The notes under the pieces are model-generated. The model had not been told where the DNA came from and made no database searches. It saw nothing but the letters and a program-made list of their open reading frames with translations. A stretch of 64,000 nt of DNA from Prostheceraeus crozeri (lineage: Eukaryota > Platyhelminthes > Polycladida > Euryleptidae). The stretch covers positions 1 through 64,000 of the forward strand of contig CAJQUW010009069.1 of assembly GCA_907163375.1 (NCBI GenBank). The letters are read 5' to 3'. The translations under genes were made by a program, and so were the position numbers. Positions 1 to 8,456 of the stretch are shown in pieces (position 1 is the stretch's first letter; each line of letters begins with the position of its first letter).

Positions 1-689
1 TGCGTTCTGTGTTCACAAGAAGAATTTTATTGTCATTTGCTTTTATTGTCAATGCACTCTTATGTGCTTAATCTATTCATGTCTTCACAATGGGAAGTAC
101 TTTACTACCCGTATGTGTTTGGCAAACGCTAAATGAATTTTGCAAATCGATTTCTAAAACTGAATTTGAAAATAGACTTTGCAAATGGATTTTGAAAATA
201 GATTTTGAAAACAGATTCTGAAAATAATTTACGTAGGGGTAAATTGAAATGTCAAAACTTTACGCACGCGTAAGTTGAAATGTCAAAAGTTTACCGATGG
301 GTAAATTGAAATGACAAGATATAGCATGATAATTTTAGGGGAAAGCTGCTAGACGTTTCTCTCTCTTCAATCTCTGTCTCTCTTCAATTATCAGCCAGTG
401 TACGGGTTCATTGAATAATTTTGAGTTTATGAGTTACAATGATCTTCTAGTTCACACAATTAGTACTTTAAATAATGTTGAGCATACAATAACGAAGAAT
501 GACTAAGTAATAATTGCGTCTTCTTAATTTATCATAGTGCTCTAATCTTAATAATAATTGAGAACCATTTCACTTATTTTTAATTGAGATAACGAAGGAT
601 ATATTCTTGAGGTTCCTTCCACTTTTGTTTCATTCATTTCTGAAGTTCCTTCCATTTTTGTTTCTTCCATTTTTAAAGAAATATTTTTA

Positions 690-727
690 ACGGCGAAGCC
701 CTGGAAGACATCTCCGATGTCCCGCTA
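690..727. repeat. Mobile double-hairpin insert (filled site)
   Basis: This 38-nt block is present in copy A and absent at the matching place in copy B (around 54190), where the flanks join directly. It contains GGCGAAGCC and GACATC...GATGTC hairpins. A TA dinucleotide flanks it on both sides (688-689 and 726-727), as expected for a small target duplication. It is the clearest sign that this hairpin family moves. Confidence 0.7.
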
Positions 728-935
728 GTCACATGATATATTTTAAAAACCTGAAAAATGGATAAAATTCACAAATTTGAGATTCTTAACTTTTCTGATT
801 TTTTCGGTGACCGGGTTTTCAGTGTCCTAGAACGGTCATGATTTTCAAGGTAAAAATTGTAATTCACAAATTTGAGATTCTTAACTTTTCTGATTTTTCG
901 GTGTCCTGGAACGGTCATGATTTTAAGGGTGAAAA

Positions 936-974
936 TCGAACCGAAGGTTCTAGGGCTTCGCGCTTCGCCCGATT
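936..974. repeat. Double-hairpin repeat, shared by copies A and B
   Basis: Reverse complement of 53934-53980. It holds the hairpin GAACC-TTC-GGTTC next to a GGGC-GAA-GCCC hairpin, both with three-base loops. Copy B has an extra internal duplication of the GCGAAGC part. Being present in both element copies, it predates their split. Confidence 0.6.
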
Positions 975-1266
975 GTAATTCTCAAATTTGAGATTTTGAA
1001 AAATTTGAAAATTGGGTACTTTTAAAAACGCCCAAATTCATGAATTTAGACCCTTTTTCGGGTTTTTAAGACCTAAATTCATGAATTTATGTCGTTTTTA
1101 AAAGTACCATTTTTGAAAAAAATGGTACTTTTTGAATGAACCAAATTCATGAATTTAGGTCTTAAAAACCTGAAAAAAGGGTCTAAATTTATGAATTTAT
1201 GTCGTTTTTAAAGATACTAATTTTTTTGATTTTATGGTGTCCTGGAACGGTCTTTTACCCATTACT

Positions 1267-1564
1267 AAGGTGCTTTATCATCTATATCACGCAAAATTTG
1301 TTTCCTGATGGAAAAGAAGCTCGTACACGAAACCTGAATACACACTATTATGCTATTTTCAAGAATCCGCGAGATAAAAGTCAATTTGAAATTTTAGCGC
1401 GACAAGTTGCACCCAGAGGATCAAAAGCCTTAATTGAAATTTTTCAAGCAGCTACTGAAAAACCATACGGTTACTTATTCATTGACTTTACGCAAGAGTG
1501 TCCGGAAGAATTTAGATTTCGAAGTGATATTTTGAAAACTCCCATGATTATCTACAAACTATGA
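1267..1564 (+). pseudogene. Packaging ATPase (FtsK/HerA type), C-terminal part
   Basis: The reading frame running into 1564 matches the C-terminal third of Polinton DNA-packaging ATPases: a strand ending in ITQNLF, then GKEARTRNLNTHY, the KNPRDKSQ motif and a YGYLFIDF strand. In the family this P-loop ATPase pumps the genome into the capsid. The Walker A and B motifs would lie upstream, where the sequence is instead the end of the AT-rich element copy A. The gene is therefore a remnant truncated by element insertion. Its stop overlaps the start of the next gene as ATGA. Confidence 0.8.
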
Positions 1565-2253
1565 GTTCTTATTCTCGCATGATTGTTATTCCTCAGGATG
1601 AATATGTACAATTGACTGCCATGCAGCAAGTAAAGCAACCTCTTGCAAATCAAATGTATAGGAAAGAAATAGATTATCAGCAAAATGTTCACATCAAAGA
1701 TCCACATCGTGCTGTATTATTACAATCGGAAACTGTTGAGCAATTGAAAAACTTGAAGAATAAGATGCGTGACTCTGTATCGACTGCAACACCTTTAGCA
1801 TCTCGCGCACATGCCATATCTCTTTTCAATAGTATTGAACCCCAACTCAATGTAAATGATAGAGGAGAAATCATTACAGATGAAAATAAAGTGATTGATG
1901 CTTCACGTTATGAAGACTTGATTCAGTATGCGACACGTAGAAAGCGCCGTCAGGGCTATGTTCCACCTGGTTGGTCATACTTTCTTAAACTATTGAAAAA
2001 GCATAATGTACAAAAATTTGCTTTGAATAATGAGACATTGAAAGAACTTGATTCAACAGTGGCTACTGCTCCAATGCTTCAGACGATGAAAATGCCAACA
2101 AATTGGTTTAAGGCGTCACCTGCTACATCCCCTCCCTCACTCACTAAGCAAACAAGAGGAAGAACTCGACGTAGATCTACATCGCCACTAAAACTAGTAA
2201 AAGGAAAACGTAAAACAGCTCCTCCCAGGAAATACATGTTCTCAGACTATTAA
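1561..2253 (+). CDS. Polinton structural-type protein, function unknown
   Basis: A 230-residue open frame starting at an ATG that overlaps the ATPase stop (ATGA). The first 60 residues are mixed, residues about 60-85 could form a helix (VEQLKNLKNKM), and the middle (RYEDLIQYATRRKRRQGYVPPGWSYF) is reminiscent of a module seen beside the ATPase in other Polintons. The tail from about residue 195 is very basic (KQTRGRTRRRSTS, KGKRKTAPPRK), consistent with DNA binding inside a virion. No enzyme motif is visible. Position between ATPase and integrase suggests a virion or core role; this is inference from context. Confidence 0.6.
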   Translation: MSSYSRMIVIPQDEYVQLTAMQQVKQPLANQMYRKEIDYQQNVHIKDPHRAVLLQSETVEQLKNLKNKMRDSVSTATPLASRAHAISLFNSIEPQLNVNDRGEIITDENKVIDASRYEDLIQYATRRKRRQGYVPPGWSYFLKLLKKHNVQKFALNNETLKELDSTVATAPMLQTMKMPTNWFKASPATSPPSLTKQTRGRTRRRSTSPLKLVKGKRKTAPPRKYMFSDY

Positions 2254-2254
2254 T

Positions 2255-2470
2255 ATGAAGCAGATGTGTTGCTTGCCATGTAATGAGCCGCCAGAGGTGA
2301 ATGTCGTTGTCACTTGCACTTGCTGCGCCAGCTCTCATAATGAAACCCCTAAGGAATGTGAACACGATCGCAAAACCGCTAAAGCTAAATGCTGCAGTTG
2401 TTGTAAATGTAGAAAGGCAAGAAAACAAAAAGATGAGAAGGAGGAAAAAGAGTCAGTCGTCATCGACTGA
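2255..2470 (+). CDS. Small Cys-rich basic protein
   Basis: A 71-residue frame whose ATG follows the previous stop by one base. It has many cysteines in pairs (MCCLPC, CTCC, CCSCCKC) followed by a charged Lys/Glu tail, which suggests zinc binding. It overlaps the start of the integrase region in another frame, so the two cannot be judged independently: either this is a short overlapping gene or it is a shadow of the integrase leader. I do not recognise a family. Confidence 0.35.
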   Translation: MKQMCCLPCNEPPEVNVVVTCTCCASSHNETPKECEHDRKTAKAKCCSCCKCRKARKQKDEKEEKESVVID

Positions 2471-3520
2471 ACGTTTGAAGTCAATCTATTATGATGTAAA
2501 ACATCCGGCAGGATTTGCATCTATCAAGAAATTATCAAAAGCGAGTGGTCTTCCACAATCACAAGTGAAACGATGGTTAAAGGGTCAGGCTACCTATACA
2601 CTCCACAAACAAGCGAAAAAGAAGTACCGCACCCGCCATTATATTGTTCATGACATCGATGAACAGTGGCAAGCAGATTTGTGCGATGTTGCCTCCATTT
2701 CAAAACATAACTCGGGTAATAATTTTATTTTAACCGTCATTGATATTTTCTCGCGTTATGCGTGGGCTCAACCTTTAAAACTAAAGAAGGGAAAGGAGTA
2801 GCAAAAGCATTCCAAACAATTTTTCGAGAAGGTCGGATTCCAAAAAGAATTCAGCGTGATCAAGGAAAAGAGTTTGAAAATCAGCATGTGAGAAGATTAT
2901 TTGAGAGGCATGACATTGAGTTGTTTAGTGTAAAGAGTGCTTATAAAGCTGCACTCGTTGAACGTTTTAATCGCACATTAAAAAATCGCTTGTGGCGACA
3001 TTTTACTGCCAACTTGACACAAAATTGGACAAAGGTTCTACAAGATACACTCCATGCCTACAATCACTCTATCCATCGTTCTATTGGACTCAGACCAGTA
3101 GATGTAAATGCTGACAATGTAGATAAAGTGCGCGAATCATTCCAACGTAAACGCACTCATGTGAAAAGTGATGTGAAAATTGGTGATAAAGTTCGTATCT
3201 CAAAAGTGAAAAGTGTTTTTGCTAAAGGGTACCTTCTGAATTGGACAGAGGAGGTATTTACAGTATCAAGGATTAATCAAAAAGACTCTCCAACCACCTA
3301 CAAGTTGAAAGATTACGATAATGAAGAAATTGAGGGTAGCTTTTACCGCGATGAGATTGAGGTAGTCACTGAAAGTGAAACATATTTGGTAGAGAAAATC
3401 ATTCGATGTAAAAAACGGCAAGGTGAAGAATGGTGTCTTGTTAAATGGACTGGTTATCCTTCAAGTATGAACTCTTGGATGCGTCGTGCCGACATCTTTC
3501 ATCTAAGTGATCGACAGTGA
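2301..3520 (+). pseudogene. Polinton integrase (retroviral-type) with chromodomain
   Basis: The region encodes an RVE-type integrase. An N-terminal part with a helix-turn-helix look (KKLSKASGLPQSQVKRWL) is followed by the core: first Asp in WQADLCDV, second Asp in QRDQGKEF, and a Glu in ALVERFNRTL, the D,D-E arrangement that binds metal and joins element ends to target DNA. The C-terminus carries a chromodomain-like fold (YLVEKIIRCKKRQGEEWCLVKW, then GYPSSMNSW), which in related elements can bias integration toward modified histones. It lies downstream of the ATPase and upstream of the capsid genes, a usual Polinton place. The region appears broken about once. Confidence 0.88.
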
Positions 3521-3523
3521 TTC

Positions 3524-3531
3524 ATGCAAAG
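3524..3531 (+). promoter_or_regulatory. ATGCAAAG promoter-like motif
   Basis: Octamer-like word 31 bases upstream of the pX-like gene start. The same ATGCAAA core stands 22-32 bases upstream of three other Polinton 1 genes. Confidence 0.4.
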
Positions 3532-3561
3532 TTGTAACTAACAATGTTTAGGGTTTGAGCT

Positions 3562-4017
3562 ATGAATCCAACTGCCTCATTTTATTCACGACCCTCCTAT
3601 GTAAGTGGTGGAGGACAAATTTACATCGGCGCTCGCCGCCAACGTGGAGGTAGCATACTTGGTGCACTGAAATCTGTTGTAGCACCTCTCATATCCAATG
3701 TCGGTAGATCTTTAAAACGAAATGTTTTAAGTAATGCCGTTGGCTTTGCTGGTGATGTTGCTAGTGATCTTTCCAGAGGTAGAAGTTTTAAGAGCAGTTT
3801 GTTGAATCGTGGGAAGGAACGCGGTTTAAAAACATTGAAGCAGACCTTTGCTGGTGTTACTCAAGGAAAGAAATCACCTAAACGATTGAATAAAGGAAAG
3901 AGGAAACATCGCGGAGCTGGTAAGGTGCGATCTTCAGTCAAAAGGCATTCACGCAAACGTCGCAGAGGCTCTAATCATTCATCAGGCGCTAAACGACGAC
4001 GCTGCTATAACTTCTAA
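3562..4017 (+). CDS. pX-like basic core/virion protein
   Basis: A 151-residue protein with the layout of adenovirus pX/pVI-like proteins found in Polintons and adintoviruses. A Gly-rich, hydrophobic N-terminal part (GGGQIYIGARRQRGGSILGAL, residues about 17-37) leads into an amphipathic helix (VVAPLISNVGRSLKRN), then a long Arg/Lys/Ser/Gly tail from residue about 100. In relatives such proteins sit inside the capsid and contact DNA or membranes. It ends two bases before the major capsid ATG, so the two genes are packed like a viral cassette. The frame is open and looks whole. Confidence 0.75.
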   Translation: MNPTASFYSRPSYVSGGGQIYIGARRQRGGSILGALKSVVAPLISNVGRSLKRNVLSNAVGFAGDVASDLSRGRSFKSSLLNRGKERGLKTLKQTFAGVTQGKKSPKRLNKGKRKHRGAGKVRSSVKRHSRKRRRGSNHSSGAKRRRCYNF

Positions 4018-4019
4018 TC

Positions 4020-5291
4020 ATGGAGTGTAAAACTTCCGGTTTTTGTTTGTTTGATCAACAAGCCATACAGACAGATATTCTTAGTTCCAGAATTGTAGAT
4101 TATCATCCTCGAACAGCTGAGAATGCTGGCCCCATTGAATTTGTTATTCCTGGTGGTAGTGATGACTACATAGATTTGAGTTATGCGATGGTTGATTTGA
4201 GGTTTAGAATTCAGCAAGCAGATGGAACTGCTATTGACGATACACATAAAGTTGGGCTGAACAATTTACCATTGACTACATTACTTCGCGATGTTTCTCT
4301 AACGATTGGAGAGCAGCAGGTGGAAGGTGGTCAAAGCGATTATCCCTATAAATCATATTTCAATCATGTATCACAGTTTCATCCAGCAGCACAAAAAAGT
4401 CATATGGAAGCCATGGGATGGTACAGAGATGAAGCAGGAAAATTTGATGTTGAAACAAACAGTGGCTTTGTAAAGCGATCTATTATGATTAAAGATAGTA
4501 AAGTATGTCAGCTATATGGTCCGCTGAATTTAGACTTCTTTAGACAGTCAAAATTTTTACTCTGTAATACCAGCATGCGACTCAAGCTGACATTGAATAA
4601 GCCTGAATTTGCGCTGAATGCATTTGCTAAAGTTGACAATTTTAGAATTCATGTGGAAGATATTGCACTTTACATTCGTCGAGTAGTACCGAATGCAAGT
4701 GTCATTAGAGGACATGCTGAAGGTCTTAACCGCCAAAATGCCATTTACCCCGTTCAGCATACAAAGCTTCTCACCTTTACAATTCCGAAAGATCAAAAGA
4801 GTTTCATGAAAGATGGCCTCTTTCCATCGGAAGCACCGAAGCTCCTCATGGTGGCAATGGTTGAAAATGATGCATTTAATGGTAATATAAAGAAGAATCC
4901 TTTCAATTTTAAACACAATCAGTTAAGTGAAATTGCTTTACGTGTAAATGGTGTGAGTCATCCTGGTCCACCCTACAAACCAGATTTTGCTGCGGATCAA
5001 TTTATGCGCAGTTATGTTGATTTTATGGATGTTTTTGGCTTTTACAATACGGATGACACCAACGGACTCACTATGAAAGAGTTTAAGAGTGGATATACTA
5101 TTTATGCATTTGATTTGACTGCTGATATTAGTGCCCCCTATCGTCAAGCGAACGTGCCTCATAATATTCGTTTGGATTTGACGTTCAAAAGAACACTACC
5201 TGAGACGATCAATGTATTAATTTATGCAGTCTTCGATTCAAATATTGAAATTACAAAGTATCGTGACGTGATTCTTCAGTATAATCGTTAA
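4020..5291 (+). CDS. Major capsid protein (double jelly-roll, hexon-like)
   Basis: A 423-residue open frame. The N-terminus (IVDYHPRTAENAGPIEFVIPG, then DDYIDLSYAMVDLRFRI) is the hallmark start of Polinton major capsid proteins, where the first jelly-roll begins. It is followed by the LLRDVSLTIGEQQVE strand and the YPYKSYFNHV segment. The second half has further beta-rich stretches and ends with INVLIYAVFDSNIEI, the usual last strands. The protein is expected to form pseudo-hexameric capsomers. It starts two bases after the pX-like gene, and its stop overlaps the protease start as TAATG. It looks whole. Confidence 0.92.
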   Translation: MECKTSGFCLFDQQAIQTDILSSRIVDYHPRTAENAGPIEFVIPGGSDDYIDLSYAMVDLRFRIQQADGTAIDDTHKVGLNNLPLTTLLRDVSLTIGEQQVEGGQSDYPYKSYFNHVSQFHPAAQKSHMEAMGWYRDEAGKFDVETNSGFVKRSIMIKDSKVCQLYGPLNLDFFRQSKFLLCNTSMRLKLTLNKPEFALNAFAKVDNFRIHVEDIALYIRRVVPNASVIRGHAEGLNRQNAIYPVQHTKLLTFTIPKDQKSFMKDGLFPSEAPKLLMVAMVENDAFNGNIKKNPFNFKHNQLSEIALRVNGVSHPGPPYKPDFAADQFMRSYVDFMDVFGFYNTDDTNGLTMKEFKSGYTIYAFDLTADISAPYRQANVPHNIRLDLTFKRTLPETINVLIYAVFDSNIEITKYRDVILQYNR

Positions 5292-5752
5292 TGAGTTGGT
5301 TGACTGCTGACGATATTAAGACTAAAGTGCAGCGTAATGCAGACGAAGCGACGTTGAAAGCTTTCGATAATGTCTATTCACTCGATACCTTACCACCTGC
5401 AGTAAATCACTATCCCATCTTTATTGTGCTAAACACTCATTCGCAGAATTTAGGCGGTGAGCATTGGAAAGCGATCTTTATTGGAGAAGACCGACGTGGT
5501 GAACTATTTGACTCTCTTGCTCAACCTCCAAATATACCAACACAGCAGTGGTTGAGAAAACATACGCGTCAATATCAGCGAAATGAACGCATACTACAAC
5601 ATCCACTTTCATCAACGTGTGGTGCTTTTGTACTGTACTTCATCTTAAAACGTTTACATGTATCTCGATTTGCATCTATTATTCAAAACTTTTCATGTAA
5701 TCCATCCTCTAATGAAAAAATGATTTGTAAGTTCTATCATGATTTGAAATAA
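5291..5752 (+). CDS. Adenain-type cysteine protease
   Basis: A 153-residue open frame with the full adenain-type active-site pattern: His58 in GGEHWKAIFI, Asp74 in ELFDSL, Gln103 in ILQHP and Cys110 in SSTCGAF. In adenoviruses and Polintons this enzyme matures capsid and core proteins. The length is close to the compact proteases of the group. The ATG shares a base with the stop of the capsid gene (TAATG), which suggests coupled or tightly packed expression. It looks whole. Confidence 0.93.
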   Translation: MSWLTADDIKTKVQRNADEATLKAFDNVYSLDTLPPAVNHYPIFIVLNTHSQNLGGEHWKAIFIGEDRRGELFDSLAQPPNIPTQQWLRKHTRQYQRNERILQHPLSSTCGAFVLYFILKRLHVSRFASIIQNFSCNPSSNEKMICKFYHDLK

Positions 5753-5778
5753 AAACATCATGTTGGAAAAATTGTTTT

Positions 5779-6324
5779 TTATTTTACAATCCGCTGGGTA
5801 CGTACATACTCAATGAGATAGTCTAGGATCACATTTGCTTGTACATGAGATTTTAGTCCAGTAATGATCACTTTACTATTATGAAAGATTGCCACATGCA
5901 CAGGTAACCAACAACTAATGAGAGCTGCAGGAAAAAGTTCGGGTTCATAACACAAATTGTAACTGCTGGTACGAATCTTCAAAAATGATAGACTGTCACT
6001 CAATTGAGTAGAGATCACCATATTGTCCACAGTCAGATTCGACATCACACACCTCTCCCTCTTCCATATCCGACGTAGTAGTCTTTGTAGCTCTAAGCGC
6101 ATTGACTGCGCCGATGAATGAGAAAGGGCGCCGAGAATCTGTACAGTCCCATTTGGGAAGAGTTGAAGATTCCGTGAATTGTTCATCTTCACCACTAACA
6201 TTTGAGGTCGGCCCGGGTAATACTTGCTGTTTGGAAGGTGTTGGTGTAATGTTGTGAGATCGATTTTGGTGTAGAGTCTGAAGCGACGGAGAATGTTGAC
6301 GATGGTGTAGCGATGGCGCTTCAT
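5779..6324 (-). CDS. TATA-binding protein homologue in a Polinton
   Basis: From the ATG at 6324 this frame gives 181 residues, almost exactly the size of the conserved TBP core. Two TBP repeats are visible. Repeat 1 (residues about 5-88) has YYPGRP, LQLFPNGTVQILGA and a following long helix. Repeat 2 (about 95-176) has LTVDNMVIST, CYEPELFPAAL, AIFHNSKVIITG and the final helix. These align with the eukaryotic TBP words YNPKRF, FSSGKMVCTGAK, QNMVGSC, YEPELFPGL and FVSGKIVLTGAK. The Phe of LQLFPNG and of AIFHNS sit where TBP inserts Phe into the minor groove. A longer in-frame start at 6468 would only add residues unlike TBP. The protein is expected to bind promoter DNA. It is not part of the usual Polinton gene set as I know it. 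Confidence 0.85.
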   Translation of the reverse strand: MKRHRYTIVNILRRFRLYTKIDLTTLHQHLPNSKYYPGRPQMLVVKMNNSRNLQLFPNGTVQILGALSHSSAQSMRLELQRLLRRIWKRERCVMSNLTVDNMVISTQLSDSLSFLKIRTSSYNLCYEPELFPAALISCWLPVHVAIFHNSKVIITGLKSHVQANVILDYLIEYVRTQRIVK

Positions 6325-6646
6325 GATGAAAAAATGAGTAAATTGAGCGATGTACCTTCCTTTTATACTTTTCCCAACTACCTTGATGAAATGTGAAGTT
6401 AGTAAGAAGTTGGGAATGATAGAGTTGAATTCGCCGATTGTTGACGCGCAACCAGATGCGATTTCCAATACGTGAATGTCTTTTCATATAGAAGTATTTC
6501 AAGTCCTTCATGATATGATGTAGAGATTGAAAATGACGATAAGATAAAGCAAACTCTCTTCTCACATTTCCAGTTGAATCTTTGAAATAGACGTTTCGAT
6601 CATGATCCGTTTCAATACGTTGTAGGGAATCTAATTTCCAACTCAT
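5996..6646 (-). CDS. PC4-like protein A, tail overlaps TBP gene
   Basis: A 216-residue frame. Its first 110 residues are a clear paralogue of the neighbouring protein at 6669-7025. The N-terminal 50 residues (WKLDSLQRIETDHDRNVYFKD, then FALSYRHFQSLHHIMKDL) follow the order of the PC4/Sub1 ssDNA-binding coactivator fold: strands with a charged turn, then a helix after a SLS-x-x-Q-W-like word. A second similar module follows (RIGNRIWLRVNNRRIQLYHS to YKRKVHRSIYSFF). Residues after about 110 are low-complexity and acidic (DMEEGEVCDVESDCGQY) and are encoded out of frame over the TBP-like gene. The paralogous part is well supported; the tail could be genuine overprinting or simply an open shadow frame. 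Confidence 0.5.
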   Translation of the reverse strand: MSWKLDSLQRIETDHDRNVYFKDSTGNVRREFALSYRHFQSLHHIMKDLKYFYMKRHSRIGNRIWLRVNNRRIQLYHSQLLTNFTFHQGSWEKYKRKVHRSIYSFFHHEAPSLHHRQHSPSLQTLHQNRSHNITPTPSKQQVLPGPTSNVSGEDEQFTESSTLPKWDCTDSRRPFSFIGAVNALRATKTTTSDMEEGEVCDVESDCGQYGDLYSIE

Positions 6647-6668
6647 GGTGCGTGGTAGTCATGTCTGA

Positions 6669-7025
6669 TTAAGATTTGCATAGTAGGGCGATGAACTCAC
6701 GACGAATAAATGTCATGATGGAGCGATGTATGTATCTTCTATACTTCTCCCAATTGTATTTGCGAAATGAGAAACAGTTTGCGGAATGAGAATGGCAGAT
6801 TTGAATTTCATTTCTGTAATGTTGAAGCCAAACTTGATCACCCAAGGAGATGAATCTTAATGTTTCAAAATATTCCAAATCCCTCATGATATCATTGAGG
6901 TTGACAAATTGTCGCCATGTTAATGTAATACCTCTTGATGTATGACCATGAGAATTTTTGAAATGTACGTTTCCATCACGATCAACTCTGATATATTGTA
7001 GAGAGTCCAAAATCCAAGTCTTCAT
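6669..7025 (-). CDS. PC4-like protein B
   Basis: From the ATG at 7025 this frame gives 118 residues. It reads WILDSLQYIRVDRDGNVHFKN, then RGITLTWRQFVNLNDIMRDL, which parallels the human PC4 order RYVSVRDFKGKVLIDIRE and GISLNPEQWSQLKEQI. A second half (SLGDQVWLQHYRNEIQICHS to YRRYIHRSIMTFI) looks like another copy of the same strand-strand-helix pattern. It is a tandem paralogue of protein A. PC4-type proteins bind single-stranded DNA and assist transcription initiation or replication; several viruses carry one. The gene stands back to back with the penton-like gene at 7061, with only 35 bases between starts. Confidence 0.55.
   Translation of the reverse strand: MKTWILDSLQYIRVDRDGNVHFKNSHGHTSRGITLTWRQFVNLNDIMRDLEYFETLRFISLGDQVWLQHYRNEIQICHSHSANCFSFRKYNWEKYRRYIHRSIMTFIRREFIALLCKS
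6674..6681 (-). promoter_or_regulatory. ATGCAAAT promoter-like motif
   Basis: Minus-strand ATGCAAAT, 28 bases upstream of the start of PC4-like protein A and just inside the end of PC4-like protein B. Same core as at 3524, 7032 and 8456. Confidence 0.35.
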
Positions 7026-7031
7026 GATGTT

Positions 7032-7039
7032 ATGCAAAG
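7032..7039 (+). promoter_or_regulatory. ATGCAAAG promoter-like motif
   Basis: Located between two divergent genes, 22 bases upstream of the penton-like start at 7061 and 7 bases from the opposing PC4-like B start. A TATAAAA word also lies directly before the 7061 ATG. Confidence 0.4.
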
Positions 7040-7060
7040 TCGCAGATCATCAATATAAAA

Positions 7061-8456
7061 ATGTCGTTTTATCATATTTTGCTTAGCAATGTGGCTACAA
7101 AGAGATTTGCTAGTAATCGAGCCGCACTCTTTTCTACTCCCATTTCTACACAACAGCTAAATGGAAATTGGGAAGTGGGTGTCACTCAACTTGTTTATAG
7201 CAACTGTGTCTATACTTTTGATCATGAGGTGATGACTATTAATATGAGACGTACAGCTGCTTACCAATGTGAAAATAAGCTGCCGAGTATACATTCCACA
7301 GTGGCCAAAGAAAGATCTCTTATTATGTAAAAAGTTTATATATGATTTCCTGAATAAAGCGTGTAAACATATTGTCCAATTTACTCCGCACAATGATGAT
7401 TATACTTATGTACATCATGTAGTTGAGAAAGATTGGATTGTTGGTTTAAGTCCAAGTTTAAGAAATGATTTAGGCTACCTCGCTAGCGCCTTAACAAGCT
7501 ATGATAATTATAACGTTAATTACCACATAAGTGGTCATAAACAGTTAATATATCGAGAGGAAGCTTATTATGTAGATCTTATTCCAAAAAATGAGAAGAC
7601 GTTGGTGAAGAAGATTGTGATTAAGCCAAGAAAGACAAACATGACTCCTGAAACATTATTGAAGAAATTTAATTATCTCCTTCGAGTTGATGGTAAACAA
7701 GTGGCAACATTGACTTATATCAAATCATCTAATCATATTGCAATAAGCAAATTAAATGATGATGATCTAGTATTAGTTTGTTCAAAAGATTTTCATCAGT
7801 TCTTACGACATCATTCTGCAGCTGTTCATGGAAAATTTAATATGCAACATTTACCATGTGAAAGGTCAAATCAATTTGATACAGAATGGAGCGTATCTTT
7901 ATACAGAAAGTGTGTAGAGCCTTTAGGTGGTATCTTACATGAAACAAGAGTGTTGATGCCTCGCATTATTACTTCGGTTAAATTGGTTGTAGATTATTTA
8001 AATGAAGTGATTAATGAGCAACATATTTCATTTTCTGAAAAAGAAGGTACTTTGTCTCTCACTATAAGTGGAAAAGGTATTGAACTAATTATGGATAAAA
8101 CTCTAATGGACATTTTGGATTTTGATCAAAATATCTTTAAAAGTGGTACTGTAACCAAAGCTAGCGCAGACATGTCGCTATCGCGTCGTATTAACTATTT
8201 TCAGATATATTCCAATATTGGTGAAGATGTACGTGTGGGAGATGTTGAAACTCCATTGCTAGCAATGATACCATACCAGCCAAAAAGCTGCAGTATTTTA
8301 TCTGAGCATACTTTCAAGAAAGTTCATTATACAAAGCTGAAATCAAACTACATCCCACAAATTGATATTGCCATTTATGACGATGCTGGTGCGTTGATTC
8401 CTTTTCATAAAGATGCTGTGACAAGTATCACACTGCATTTCCGAATGAAGAGTTAA
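7061..8456 (+). pseudogene. Penton-like minor capsid protein, copy 1
   Basis: The N-terminal part (FYHILLSN, then LNGNWEVGVTQLVY) matches the start of a Polinton/adintovirus protein generally regarded as the minor capsid or penton component. The C-terminal part has the usual ending: a strand near YFQIYSNIGEDVRVGD, a LLAMIPY segment, the PQIDIAIYDDAGALIPF motif and a closing ITLHFRMKS. The middle has repeated beta-rich stretches. It is a tandem paralogue of the next gene. The region appears broken about once. In the capsid this protein would close the five-fold vertices. Confidence 0.65.

Larger units (their letters stand above)
1..1266 (-). mobile_element. End of AT-rich Polinton-like element (copy A)
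   Basis: This segment is the inverted, diverged counterpart of the start of the element at 53610. Positions about 588-1266 match 53610-54300 as reverse complement, and similarity breaks off at the same base on both sides: ...CATTACT here and AGTAATG... there. Polinton ends typically read 5'-AG...CT-3', and both edges fit. The body of copy A therefore lies left of the window. Further in, short blocks (for example near 530-560) still match the coding region after 54380, so copy A is a relative rather than an identical copy. Positions 110-330 hold short imperfect tandem repeats. Immediately right of 1266 the sequence becomes Polinton 1 ATPase coding sequence, so copy A inserted into that gene or lies at a junction with it. 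It is a fossil with no open gene in the window. Confidence 0.75.
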
